From assembly GCA_947427325.1 (NCBI GenBank), contig CANEHP010000022.1, positions 1 to 19,174 of the forward strand: a stretch of DNA of 19,174 nt, in the 5' to 3' direction. The position numbers and the translations under genes were made by a program. The notes beneath the pieces are model-generated. The model searched no databases. It was not told where the DNA came from and worked only from the letters and a program-made list of their open reading frames with translations. This stretch comes from an uncultured Clostridia bacterium. GTDB taxonomy: Bacteria; Bacillota; Clostridia; Oscillospirales; Ruminococcaceae. Below, one piece after another: positions 6,548 through 13,898 of the stretch; the first letter of the stretch is position 1; each line of letters begins with the position of its first letter.

Positions 6548-8803
6548 TCAGCTTAATTTCCAAATATCCCTGTTATACTCCTCAATAGTTCTGTCGGAGG
6601 AAAAGAAACCTGCCATAGCGATATTAACAAGCATCTTATCCGCCCATTCCAAGCGGTTTTCGTAATCCGCAAGAGCCTTTTCCTTGGTTTGGACATAAGC
6701 CTTGAAATCGGGGAAGGTCATAAACCAATCCTTGCCGATAAGCTCGCGGGAAAGCCTTTCAAGCATAGTCTTGTCTCCCACCTTAAGAACCTCTTCGCTT
6801 GTAATAAAGTCAACGGCTTCCTTAATATCCGCATCCTGCTCGTAGTAATCCCTTGCCGAATAGCTTGCCTTTTTGTAACGGTCAACCACCACATCGCTGC
6901 TGTCGCCGAACACGTAAATATTATCATCGCCCACAAGCTGATGGATTTCCACATTTGCCCCGTCCTCTGTTCCGAGAGTTACCGCACCGTTAAGCATAAA
7001 CTTCATATTCCCCGTACCGCTGGCCTCCTTTGACGCAAGGGAAATCTGTTCCGAAATATCACAGGCGGGAATAAGCCTTTCGGCTAAGGTTACATTGTAA
7101 TTTTCCACCATAATTACCTTCAGATATTGGTTTACCTGCGGGTCGTTGTTGATAATCTCACTAAGGCACAAAATAAGGTGAATAATATCCTGCGCTATGA
7201 TATAAGCGGGGGCTGCCTTTGCGCCGAAAATGCAGGTAATAGGCGTGGAGGGCTTTTTCCCCGCCTTTATCTCAAGATATTTGTGTATAATATACAGAGC
7301 GTTAAGCTGCTGCCTTTTGTATTCGTGCAAGCGCTTTATCTGAATATCAAAAATCGACGCCTGATCCACGGAAATATTTTGTACCTTCTTTAAATAGCCG
7401 CAAAGCTCCTTCTTTTTATCCTGCTTAATATGCAGAAGCTTGGTTAAAACGTCCTTGTTGCCCTTAAACTGCTTTAATCTTTTCAATTCGTCGGCATTTT
7501 TCTTGTAGCCGTCGCCGATAAGGGCGGTTATAAAGTCGGTCAGCTGATGATTGCAGTGCAGAAGCCAGCGCCTGAAAGTAATACCGTTGGTCTTATTGTT
7601 GAACTTTTCGGGATATATTTCGTAAAAGCCGCTTAGCTCCTCGTTCTTTAAAATATCGGTGTGAAGCGCAGCCACTCCGTTAACGCTCATACAGTAATGT
7701 ATATCCAAATGAGCCATATGAACGGTGTTGTTTTTATCAATAATGGCAAGGCTTGTATTATCGATTTTTCTTCTGACCTTATCGTCCATAATCTCAATAA
7801 TGGGAACAAGCTGAGGCACAACCTCCTTTAAATAATGCAGCGGCCATTTTTCAAGCGCTTCCGCCAAAATGGTATGGTTAGTGTAAGCGCAGCACCTTGA
7901 AACGATCTCCACAGCCTCGTCAAGCTCAATTCCTCGCAGGGTAAGCAGCCTTATAAGCTCGGGAATTACCATGGTGGGGTGAGTATCGTTTATCTGTATA
8001 ACCGCATAGTCGTCTAAATCGTGAAGAGCGCAGCCCTTTGAAACAGCCTCGTCAAGCAGCATTTGCGCTCCTGCGCTTACCATAAAATACTGCTGATAAA
8101 TTCTGAGCTTGCGTCCTGCGTCGTCGCTGTCGTCAGGGTAAAGGAACAGGGTAAGATTTTTTGCGATCCTGCTTTTGTCAAAGTCTATGCCCTCTGTTAC
8201 AATCCCCTCGTCCGCCGTTTCCGCATCAAAAAGGTGCAGGGTGTTGGCGGTATTGTTGTAGCCTGTTATATTCAAATCGTACAAAATCGCATATACCGTA
8301 ATATTTCCGAATTTTACGGGGTACACCTTTTCGGTTTTAACAAGCCAGCTGTTATCGGTAAGCCACCGGTCGGGCACGGCGGTTTGCTTATTATTCTTAA
8401 ACACCTGCTTAAAAAGACCGTAGTGATATTTTATACCCACGCCGTCGCCGTTAAGTCCCAAGGTGGCGATAGAGTCCAGGAAGCAGGCGGCAAGCCGTCC
8501 CAAGCCGCCGTTGCCTAAGGACGGTTCCTTTTCAAGATCCTCTATTTCGCAGATATTCCTGCCGTTTTCGGCAAGCTGTTTTTTCACATCATCATAAATT
8601 CCCAAATTTATTAGATTATTGGACAGAAGCTTTCCGATAAGAAATTCTGCGGAAAAGTAGTAAAGCTTTTTCTTTGACTCCGGGCGCTTTTTTTTCTCTG
8701 AAAGGCGCTGCGCCTCTTTTAAAAGGGAAGTATAAATCTCTTCATTGCTGCATTCTTTTATGGATTTGCCGTAATTTTCTTTCAAAAGCTCCGTTAGGTT
8801 CAT
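6548..8803 (-). CDS. glgP: Glycogen/alpha-glucan phosphorylase
   Basis: This pyridoxal-phosphate enzyme of glycosyltransferase family 35 releases glucose 1-phosphate from alpha-1,4-glucan ends. The cofactor site is unmistakable: EASGTGNMKF with the Schiff-base lysine at residue 601, followed by GTEDGANVEI. Other family landmarks are YFSAEFLIGKLLSNN and EPSLGNGGLGRLAACFLDS near the N-terminus, INDTHP, TNHT, NGITFRRW, IKRLHEYKRQ and a C-terminal YNRDIWKL. At 751 residues it is shorter than the roughly 800-residue E. coli enzymes but seems complete at both ends; the difference looks spread through the middle. The ribosome site AAAGGAGA lies about 8 bases before the start. No other glycogen gene (glgA, glgB, glgC) is in the window, so it is a single-gene unit with its own promoter. 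Confidence 0.96.
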   Translation of the reverse strand: MNLTELLKENYGKSIKECSNEEIYTSLLKEAQRLSEKKKRPESKKKLYYFSAEFLIGKLLSNNLINLGIYDDVKKQLAENGRNICEIEDLEKEPSLGNGGLGRLAACFLDSIATLGLNGDGVGIKYHYGLFKQVFKNNKQTAVPDRWLTDNSWLVKTEKVYPVKFGNITVYAILYDLNITGYNNTANTLHLFDAETADEGIVTEGIDFDKSRIAKNLTLFLYPDDSDDAGRKLRIYQQYFMVSAGAQMLLDEAVSKGCALHDLDDYAVIQINDTHPTMVIPELIRLLTLRGIELDEAVEIVSRCCAYTNHTILAEALEKWPLHYLKEVVPQLVPIIEIMDDKVRRKIDNTSLAIIDKNNTVHMAHLDIHYCMSVNGVAALHTDILKNEELSGFYEIYPEKFNNKTNGITFRRWLLHCNHQLTDFITALIGDGYKKNADELKRLKQFKGNKDVLTKLLHIKQDKKKELCGYLKKVQNISVDQASIFDIQIKRLHEYKRQQLNALYIIHKYLEIKAGKKPSTPITCIFGAKAAPAYIIAQDIIHLILCLSEIINNDPQVNQYLKVIMVENYNVTLAERLIPACDISEQISLASKEASGTGNMKFMLNGAVTLGTEDGANVEIHQLVGDDNIYVFGDSSDVVVDRYKKASYSARDYYEQDADIKEAVDFITSEEVLKVGDKTMLERLSRELIGKDWFMTFPDFKAYVQTKEKALADYENRLEWADKMLVNIAMAGFFSSDRTIEEYNRDIWKLS

Positions 8804-8869
8804 CGATCTATCTCCTTTTTACAGAATCAATTAGAACTTATTCCTGCCGTATCTTATCATTGTCTTTAC

Positions 8870-8898
8870 AGTATACCACAATTTTCCTTTGTTTTCAA
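8870..8898 (-). promoter_or_regulatory. Sigma-A-type promoter of glgP
   Basis: On the minus strand TTGAAA (8893-8898) and TATACT (8870-8875) are separated by exactly 17 bases. Transcription would begin near 8863, giving a leader of about 60 bases that carries the AAAGGAGA ribosome site of glgP. Confidence 0.75.
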
Positions 8899-8899
8899 G

Positions 8900-8940
8900 C
8901 GCCTGCATATATATTGTCCTGTCAGGCGGCGATTTTTTTT
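8900..8940. other. Small hairpin followed by a T-run, next to the glgP promoter
   Basis: CGCCTG (8900-8905) and CAGGCG (8923-8928) can pair around a 17-base loop, and eight T residues follow at 8933-8940. It has the shape of a plus-strand terminator, but no plus-strand gene lies upstream, so it may only block antisense transcription into the divergent region. Weak call. Confidence 0.3.
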
Positions 8941-8971
8941 ATATTTAAAAAGAATTTCAAAATTCGTGCTT

Positions 8972-9138
8972 TCAGAGCTTGTATTCATAGAATTTGTGCG
9001 TGGATTTTCGAGCGGATTTTGTTGTTGACAAGGCAAATTTTCGCAGGCGGGCTGTCGCCCGTCAAGAAAATTTAACGAAGTCAGCGGCAAAATATGCCGA
9101 AAAGATGCGTGCAATATCCTATGAACATATGCTCTCAG
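8972..9138. repeat. Palindromic element D (about 165 bp)
   Basis: An imperfect palindrome whose two halves can be aligned over roughly 80 bases each. TTCATAG at 8984-8990 pairs with CTATGAA at 9119-9125, and blocks such as GTGCGTG, TTTTCG, TGAC and AAATTTTC recur in the opposite arm. The tip is a perfect CGGGC (9048-9052) and GCCCG (9057-9061) stem with a TGTC loop. No coding frame is credible. It sits between the divergent promoters of glgP and the 9276 lipoprotein gene. Its sequence differs from elements A to C, so it is a separate family. Confidence 0.65.
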
Positions 9139-9191
9139 GGCAGCTGTGCTGAAACGGACCCGCTTTTTTAAAAATTGTAACCGTTTTGTAA

Positions 9192-9220
9192 TTGATTTAA
9201 TTATTCTTTCGTGCTAAAAT
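9192..9220 (+). promoter_or_regulatory. Sigma-A-type promoter of the 9276 lipoprotein gene
   Basis: TTGATT (9192-9197) and TAAAAT (9215-9220) are 17 bases apart. The start point would be near 9227, about 49 bases before the ATG. The leader carries GGAGGG at 9264-9269, 6 bases before the start codon. Confidence 0.72.
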
Positions 9221-9275
9221 ATTTAAATAGAAATTCCCGGATTTTTATCCTTTAAATATATTCGGAGGGTCTGCA

Positions 9276-10496
9276 ATGAAGCTTAAGGCAAAAGCTTTTA
9301 TATGCGCTGCTTTATCTGCGTTATTATTTCTCGGTAGCTGTGAAAAAAATGACGACGTTTTAAAAAATCTTGAAAAAGTGGATATTTCCTATATAATGAA
9401 AACAGATCTTACCTGCGTTAACGGCGAGGAGCTTTACATAAAAACACCCTTTTATGCGCCTTCCGATATTTTGATAAGATATGAAAATCCCGTTTATTTC
9501 GACGGCAGAAGACTTTATTTTTTCAGATACAGCATTACCGAGGCGGAAACCAATTCGGGGAGGAATGTGGGGGGCGGTTCGGCAGCCCCCAGAACAGCGG
9601 TTATCGCCTGCTTTGACACAGAGAAAAACGAGGTTGAGCTTATTTTGGAGGAGGAGAACAAAAAGCATATAAGCTATACCTTTGTCGCTTTTGAGGATTC
9701 CTACCTTTATTATTATCGTTTGGAACAGAAGGACGGAGCAGGTTCTCCCGACGACACGGCAGCACTTTATCGCATAGGGATCGAGGAGAAAAAAGCGGAA
9801 AAAATAGCCGATGTTCCTATCATGAACGGCGCTGTTTCAAATTTAAGGGGAGCGGCGGCAGGCGAATACCTTTACTTCGGACAGCGGCAGTATGAAAATG
9901 ACGGCGCTCTTTACACCCTTTACTCATATAATACCAAAAGTAAAAAATACGAGGAATTTAAAACGGGTATCGGCAGCCTTATGGAGTACGGAAACGGTAT
10001 TGCCTATACTACGGACAGCGGCGGAGTTTATTTCTTTAACCCGTTAAACGGAAGCGAAACCGAAATATACGCCTCCGCCGAGGAGGAGAATATTTCTTTT
10101 TACTCCAACGGAGAAAAAATATTTTATAAGCTTATTGCCGCCAATGAGGAAAACTATTCCGCAGAAATAGGATACATCCTTGACGGAAAAAAGAAAAAAA
10201 TCGGCTGGTACTTTAATAACAGCGGCGGCTTAACCCTTACAGACGGCGAAAAAATGCTTTTAATCAATACGTTTTACGGGAAAAGCATTATTTATGACGA
10301 AAAGCACGGCTGTCTTGCGAGGATAAACCTTAACCGAGAAAACTGCCAAGGCTTTCCCGCAAAGGATTCGGTGATGTTCGTCTGCTGCGACAGCGGAGGA
10401 CAGAACCCTGTTTTCTATCTCTATTCAAGGGAAAAGGTGAAAACGCAGCCCCCGCCCATGGCAAGCGGCGAAAAGAATTTGCTGGAGCATCCTTAA
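9276..10496 (+). CDS. Predicted lipoprotein of unknown function, possible beta-propeller
   Basis: 406 residues. The N-terminus is a typical lipoprotein signal: Lys residues, a hydrophobic core, and lipobox LGSC with the lipidated Cys22, predicting export and anchoring to the outer face of the membrane. The mature part is rich in short beta-strand-like blocks of aromatic and acidic residues repeated at intervals (RRLYFFRY, SYLYYYRL, EYLYFGQR, GGVYFFNP, KIFYKLI), as in bacterial WD40/beta-propeller-like lipoproteins of Firmicutes. That fold is inferred from the pattern, not from a recognised family motif, and no catalytic residues can be named. It is the first gene after a clear promoter. The dehydrogenase gene follows after 38 bases and may share the transcript, but the two products have no obvious common task. 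Confidence 0.85.
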   Translation: MKLKAKAFICAALSALLFLGSCEKNDDVLKNLEKVDISYIMKTDLTCVNGEELYIKTPFYAPSDILIRYENPVYFDGRRLYFFRYSITEAETNSGRNVGGGSAAPRTAVIACFDTEKNEVELILEEENKKHISYTFVAFEDSYLYYYRLEQKDGAGSPDDTAALYRIGIEEKKAEKIADVPIMNGAVSNLRGAAAGEYLYFGQRQYENDGALYTLYSYNTKSKKYEEFKTGIGSLMEYGNGIAYTTDSGGVYFFNPLNGSETEIYASAEEENISFYSNGEKIFYKLIAANEENYSAEIGYILDGKKKKIGWYFNNSGGLTLTDGEKMLLINTFYGKSIIYDEKHGCLARINLNRENCQGFPAKDSVMFVCCDSGGQNPVFYLYSREKVKTQPPPMASGEKNLLEHP

Positions 10497-10534
10497 CGCA
10501 CGGCGCCAAATTTATATAGAAAGGTTATGCGCAG

Positions 10535-11485
10535 ATGAAAATAACGGTAACGGATATTGATACGGTTACAAAGGGCGATTTATCCTTTGAATTTTTAGAG
10601 CAGTTAGGGGAGACGGCTTACTACGGCGTTACCGCCGAAAATCAGGTTGCCGAAAGGATTAAAGATTCGGACATTGTGCTTTGCAACAAAACTATTCTTA
10701 ACCGAAACAATTTAAAAAACGCAAAAAATCTGAAATATATAGGCTTATTTGCCACAGGCTACAACAATATAGATATAGACTACTGCCGTGAAAGAGGAAT
10801 TGCGGTGTGCAACGCTCCCTGCTATTCCACCGATTCGGTCGCTCAGCTTACCTTTGCCCTGATATTGGAGCTTACAAACAGAGTTTGCGATTACCGCTCC
10901 CTTGTCGATAAGGGAGACTGGAAGAAAAGCCGCACCTTCAGTATGTTCCCCATACCCCTTATGGAGCTTAAGGGAAAAACAATAGGCATAATAGGCTTTG
11001 GCAGCATTGGGGCAAAAACAGCGGAAATCGCACTCGCCTTCGGTATGCGTGTGCTTGCCTTCAACCGGTCTCCCAAAGCCGCAAGGGGGGTTGAATTTGT
11101 AACGCAGGAGACCTTGCTTTCACAAAGCGATATAGTTACCCTTCACTGCCCTTTAAATGAACAATCGAGGAATTTAATAAACAAAGATACCATAAGCAAA
11201 ATGAAAAAAGGCGCATACCTCATTAACACTGCAAGAGGACCTGTTGTTGATGAAGATGCTCTTGCCGCCGCACTGAAATCGGGAAAGCTGGCGGGCGCAG
11301 GTGTGGATGTTCTCTGTACCGAGCCTATGAGCGAGGACTGTCCTTTATACAATATTCCAAACTGTATAATCACTCCCCATATCGCCTGGGCGGGACTTGA
11401 AACAAGGGAAAGGCTGCTTGGCATTGTTTTTGATAATATACGGGGATTTTTAGGGGGAAATGTTGTTAATAATGTGGCGCAGTGA
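10535..11485 (+). CDS. NAD(P)-dependent D-2-hydroxyacid dehydrogenase
   Basis: A 316-residue cytoplasmic oxidoreductase that interconverts a 2-oxoacid and a D-2-hydroxyacid. The nucleotide-binding loop is GFGSIG (154-159). The catalytic set is complete: Arg234 in INTARGP, Glu263 in LCTEP and His282 in TPHIAW. The pattern YIGLFATGYNNIDIDYCRERGIAVCNAP is typical of the glycerate dehydrogenase/hydroxypyruvate reductase branch, so glycerate or a related small hydroxyacid is the best guess, but substrate cannot be fixed from sequence; D-lactate dehydrogenase is less likely. The ribosome site GAAAGG precedes the start by about 10 bases. It is probably co-transcribed with the lipoprotein gene before it, and a terminator-like hairpin follows at 11540. 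Confidence 0.92.
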   Translation: MKITVTDIDTVTKGDLSFEFLEQLGETAYYGVTAENQVAERIKDSDIVLCNKTILNRNNLKNAKNLKYIGLFATGYNNIDIDYCRERGIAVCNAPCYSTDSVAQLTFALILELTNRVCDYRSLVDKGDWKKSRTFSMFPIPLMELKGKTIGIIGFGSIGAKTAEIALAFGMRVLAFNRSPKAARGVEFVTQETLLSQSDIVTLHCPLNEQSRNLINKDTISKMKKGAYLINTARGPVVDEDALAAALKSGKLAGAGVDVLCTEPMSEDCPLYNIPNCIITPHIAWAGLETRERLLGIVFDNIRGFLGGNVVNNVAQ

Positions 11486-11539
11486 AGGGGAAAAGTGAAA
11501 AACCGGCTAATTTGAGTTGTGTAATTATTCACAAAAAAT

Positions 11540-11575
11540 AATATCTATTTTTGTAAAAACAGATATTGATTTTTT
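11540..11575 (+). terminator. Probable terminator after the hydroxyacid dehydrogenase gene
   Basis: AATATCT (11540-11546) and AGATATT (11561-11567) form a 7-bp stem that can extend inward through T-A pairs, followed by GATTTTTTC. The T-tract overlaps the -35 box of the next promoter. Confidence 0.5.
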
Positions 11576-11594
11576 CTATAATTTGTGTTATAAT
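11566..11594 (+). promoter_or_regulatory. Strong sigma-A-type promoter without an obvious gene
   Basis: TTGATT (11566-11571), 17 bases, then a perfect TATAAT (11589-11594). The predicted start is at about 11601. No reading frame with a ribosome site follows closely; instead a sequence that can fold into a branched RNA follows directly. Confidence 0.7.
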
Positions 11595-11599
11595 ACAAA

Positions 11600-11751
11600 T
11601 GTAAGGTTCTATTCTGAAAATCGTAACAACATATCACCGGTGAGCTTAAGTTTAGCAGCGATTAAGTAAATCACAGAGGAAAAACCTTCAAAGGTGTGAT
11701 AACCTCTACAGCTTTTTATCCAATGCCCTTAGTATTCGGGGCAGTGTTTTT
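11600..11751 (+). ncRNA. Candidate structured RNA of about 150 nt
   Basis: From the predicted start, 11600-11608 (TGTAAGGTT) pairs with 11701-11710 (AACCTCTACA) with one bulged C, closing a junction. Inside are one arm, AATCG (11619-11623) with CGATT (11659-11663), and a second, ATCAC (11670-11674) with GTGAT (11696-11700), carrying an inner ACCT-TCAA-AGGT hairpin and an asymmetric purine-rich bulge. AGAGG (11675-11679) in that bulge could instead pair with CCTCT (11703-11707), either as a pseudoknot or in competition with the closing stem. A 6-bp hairpin (11724-11743) with a following T-run ends it. It matches no RNA family I recognise; it may be a small RNA or a riboswitch-like leader. The structure is drawn by hand, without covariation or energy data. 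Confidence 0.42.
11724..11751 (+). terminator. Terminator-like hairpin ending the candidate RNA
   Basis: TGCCCT (11724-11729) pairs with GGGGCA (11738-11743) including one G-T pair, followed by GTGTTTTT. The stem is short, so strength is uncertain. It overlaps the end of the broken minus-strand frame at 11729-11917. Confidence 0.45.
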
Positions 11752-11917
11752 CCCGCAAAGAAGAAGCCTGCTTATCTCCCTCTTTCGATTTTTTCATTTC
11801 ATGTCCGCCGACATATTTTCCCGCATTTAGGAGTGGCAGCATATTTCTATCTCGGATATCTACATAAACGTAACCTCCATCCCTCGCTTTTTACGCTTTT
11901 GAGGTATCACGTTCCAT
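11729..11917 (-). pseudogene. Possible small decayed reading frame with an in-frame stop
   Basis: On the minus strand an ATG at 11917 opens MERDTSKA, meets TAA at 11891-11893, and the same frame then runs open for 53 more codons to TAA at 11729-11731. The second part reads as plausible protein (for example GGYVYVDIRDRN, then LLNAGKYVGGHE and a Lys/Glu-rich tail). An AAGGA stretch abuts the ATG, too close for a normal ribosome site. It could be a small gene killed by one nonsense change, the tail of a larger lost gene, or chance. No family is recognised. Confidence 0.25.
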
Positions 11918-11945
11918 TCCTTTTTAACTGCTCAATTTACCATAT

Positions 11946-12030
11946 TTTTTAATTTTAGAAGTAGAATCACAGTTTTTACGTTTTTGGATGCAGAACCATA
12001 ATTTTTATTATTTTGGAAGAAGGATCAACA
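11946..12030 (+). repeat. Three degenerate tandem repeats of 27-29 bp
   Basis: Three consecutive units starting at 11946, 11973 and 12002 each begin with TTTTTA and continue with a T-rich block, then GGA/GAAG, AG and ATCA-like positions. The last two are both 29 bases. The period is not a multiple of three, so this is not a protein repeat. They lie just upstream of the peptidase frame and add to the impression of decayed sequence between 11760 and 12050, where I see nothing else of note. Confidence 0.4.
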
Positions 12031-12160
12031 CATTAACAAAATTTTGTAGCATTGTGCAAAACTCAATTTTAAATGTGCGATTCCACATCAAAATAATGAT
12101 TCTTACAGAAATTATTATGAGGAAAGTCCCGCCGGAGCTATTGAAAATGTTTGCGATTCT

Positions 12161-12829
12161 TTGGACTGTTACATAAAGTATGCTGAAAATAGAACTGTTA
12201 CAGGTTCTGTCTATTCGGCAAACCTGGGAATTTCGCCCCTTGATGTGGACGGCAATTCTGCCAGAGTACATTATTATGTAAATACACCGTTAGCAATGCA
12301 GGAAACCGGTTATTATTGCGGTCCCGCCTCGGTATATATGGCTCTTGAGGGAATAAAAAAGCATATGCCGTCATATGTTAAAACCAACGTCACAAACACT
12401 CAACGTGCAAATGCGGCTGCAATGGGAACTACTATTGAAGACGGAACTTCCGAGGGAGCTATTAGAGATCGTATGACAGACATGCTTAACGGCAAACGAT
12501 ATGCGATGGATTATAAATATTTAAATAACGGCGGAGGATATAACTTCACGGAAAATGAATTTATTAAATATATTCAAGACAGTCTTGCCAGAAATGGTCC
12601 TGTTATCGTTTTGATAAAAAATCCGTTTTTATCGTATTATCAGAACATCGGTTATCCGTACACAAGCGGACACTATGTAGTCGTTACTCAATGTTATCAA
12701 ACGAATTACAGCGTAACTTTTTATGTGAACGATCCCAATAATTGGAATAATGGTAAACTTTGCGATACACATATTGTATCAGCTTCGGATTTATATTCGT
12801 GCTTTTTAGCAATGGCATGGATGAAATAG
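12161..12829 (+). CDS. C39-like papain-fold cysteine peptidase, probably lacking its N-terminus
   Basis: A peptidase_C39-like (papain-fold) protein of 222 residues if started at the TTG at 12161. The triad is visible: Cys53 in YYCGPASVYMAL, His171 in SGHYVVVTQC, and Asn190-Asp191 in YVNDPNNW. Such proteins in Firmicutes are usually exported and cleave peptides or cell-wall-linked substrates; substrate here is unknown. The start is doubtful: TTG is rare, no ribosome site lies within reach, and the frame stays open back to a TAG at 12047-12049, with protein-like sequence (SYRNYYEESPAGAIENVCDS) but no ATG or GTG. A signal peptide, expected here, is missing. So the gene is probably 5'-truncated or frameshifted, although the catalytic part is intact. 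A lipoprotein gene follows 61 bases later. Confidence 0.75.
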   Translation: MDCYIKYAENRTVTGSVYSANLGISPLDVDGNSARVHYYVNTPLAMQETGYYCGPASVYMALEGIKKHMPSYVKTNVTNTQRANAAAMGTTIEDGTSEGAIRDRMTDMLNGKRYAMDYKYLNNGGGYNFTENEFIKYIQDSLARNGPVIVLIKNPFLSYYQNIGYPYTSGHYVVVTQCYQTNYSVTFYVNDPNNWNNGKLCDTHIVSASDLYSCFLAMAWMK

Positions 12830-12890
12830 ATGAAATAAATAATATTGAAGTAATATATAATATATAATATAAAGGAGGGAACGTATTGCT

Positions 12891-13715
12891 ATGAAAAAAA
12901 TAGTAAAAATTACAATTTCTGCTTTGCTGCTTTCCATGACGGTATGGTCTGTAACAGCCTGTCAACAGTCTATACAAAGCGAAGGCGATAACACCGGCAC
13001 AACTGTTTCCGAAACAGATCGGGCAACGGAAAAAACAACCGCCAACGCTCCCGATACCGAAAGCACCGGCACAGAGCCGCAGAAGAATGAACCAAAAGAC
13101 CTTAGCTATAACGCAGATAAGCATAAAGAATTATGCACCTCTGAAATTAAAACGGGAAGCGAAACTTACGAAATAAAGGCTTTCTTGTATGACCGAATAG
13201 GGGAAAGCGCCAAAGGAATAAGAGGCGACGCCGCCTTCGGTTTGTATAAGGATGGCAATTTGATTAATACCATTGCACCTATAATAAGATATTTCGGACA
13301 GGTCGGAAAAGAATATGACAAAGATAAGCTTGATAGTTACTTTAAAGTTATCAAGCTTGACAGCGGCGAGGTGTATGCGATTACTTACCCGGAGGATAAC
13401 GGCTTAATAACAGTGATTTTCCTTACCGTTAAGGACGGAAAGCTTGATACTATGGAACGGTACTATAGCGATGAAGAAAGAAAACAGCTGGAAAAAGACG
13501 ATCCTCACGATCACCCCGAAACCGAAAAATATTGTTTTACCCTGCCCGATAAATTCAAAGCAAACGGTAACAGCATTGTTTTTGAATCGGATAAGGAAAT
13601 ATCCGCAGAGGGGGGCATTTATGCCGCAGGCGAAATTCCTCTTACGCTTGACTTTAAAAATTATACCGTAAAGTGTGAAAAGGAAGAGTATGCAGGGTTG
13701 GTTTATTTCAAATAA
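12891..13715 (+). CDS. Predicted lipoprotein of unknown function
   Basis: 274 residues. The signal sequence starts MKKIVKITIS, has a hydrophobic core and ends in lipobox VTAC with lipidated Cys24. A Thr/Glu/Ser-rich linker of about 50 residues follows, the usual spacer across the cell wall, then a domain of about 190 residues with alternating charged and aromatic residues and a His-containing DPHDHPETEKY stretch. I recognise no family. Secretion and membrane anchoring are well supported; role is unknown. The ribosome site AGGAGG (12873-12878) is strong though 12 bases from the ATG. The upstream region has several TATAAT-like strings but no convincing promoter, so transcription from the peptidase side is possible. 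A strong terminator follows at 13794. Confidence 0.82.
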   Translation: MKKIVKITISALLLSMTVWSVTACQQSIQSEGDNTGTTVSETDRATEKTTANAPDTESTGTEPQKNEPKDLSYNADKHKELCTSEIKTGSETYEIKAFLYDRIGESAKGIRGDAAFGLYKDGNLINTIAPIIRYFGQVGKEYDKDKLDSYFKVIKLDSGEVYAITYPEDNGLITVIFLTVKDGKLDTMERYYSDEERKQLEKDDPHDHPETEKYCFTLPDKFKANGNSIVFESDKEISAEGGIYAAGEIPLTLDFKNYTVKCEKEEYAGLVYFK

Positions 13716-13793
13716 TCAACAGGGATAAAGGGAATGTAAAAAATCTCTGCCTTAAAAATTAAAAACAAGGTAAGCTTTTTGCGTAAGGTTTCC

Positions 13794-13832
13794 CTAATAA
13801 AAAAACAGTCCTATGGACTGTTTTTTTATTAG
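13794..13832. terminator. Strong bidirectional terminator
   Basis: A perfect 18-bp inverted repeat (13794-13811 and 13815-13832) around a TAT loop. The core is ACAGTCC/GGACTGT flanked by seven A and seven T residues, giving a T-tract on either strand. It ends the 12891 lipoprotein gene and backs up termination of the converging phosphoribosyltransferase gene. Confidence 0.9.
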
Positions 13833-13838
13833 GAGCTG

Positions 13839-13879
13839 TAAAAAAATAAAAATTATTGCCCCGCACAAGGCGGGGCAAT
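13839..13879 (-). terminator. Terminator of the phosphoribosyltransferase-like gene
   Basis: ATTGCCCCGC (13855-13864) and GCGGGGCAAT (13870-13879) form a perfect 10-bp GC-rich stem with a 5-base loop. On the minus strand it is followed by a tract composed almost only of T. It lies 19 bases after the stop codon. Confidence 0.88.
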
Positions 13880-13898
13880 AACCGTTTATAAATAAAGG

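Noticed and set aside
8674..9114. Opposing open frames across the glgP promoter region
   Set aside because: They overlap the glgP start, its consensus promoter and palindromic element D; neither has a plausible ribosome site or protein-like sequence.
11721..11830. Plus-strand ORF of 36 codons beginning MPLVFG
   Set aside because: No ribosome site, and it begins inside the terminator-like hairpin of the candidate RNA; kept only as a curiosity.
11988..12176. Plus-strand frame beginning MQNHNFYYFG as a possible peptidase N-terminus
   Set aside because: It is in a different frame from the peptidase, has no signal-peptide character, and arises from the degenerate tandem repeats.
12845..12873. 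Promoter directly before the 12891 lipoprotein gene
   Set aside because: TATAAT strings are present but the nearest TTGAAG is only 12 bases away and transcription would begin inside the ribosome site.
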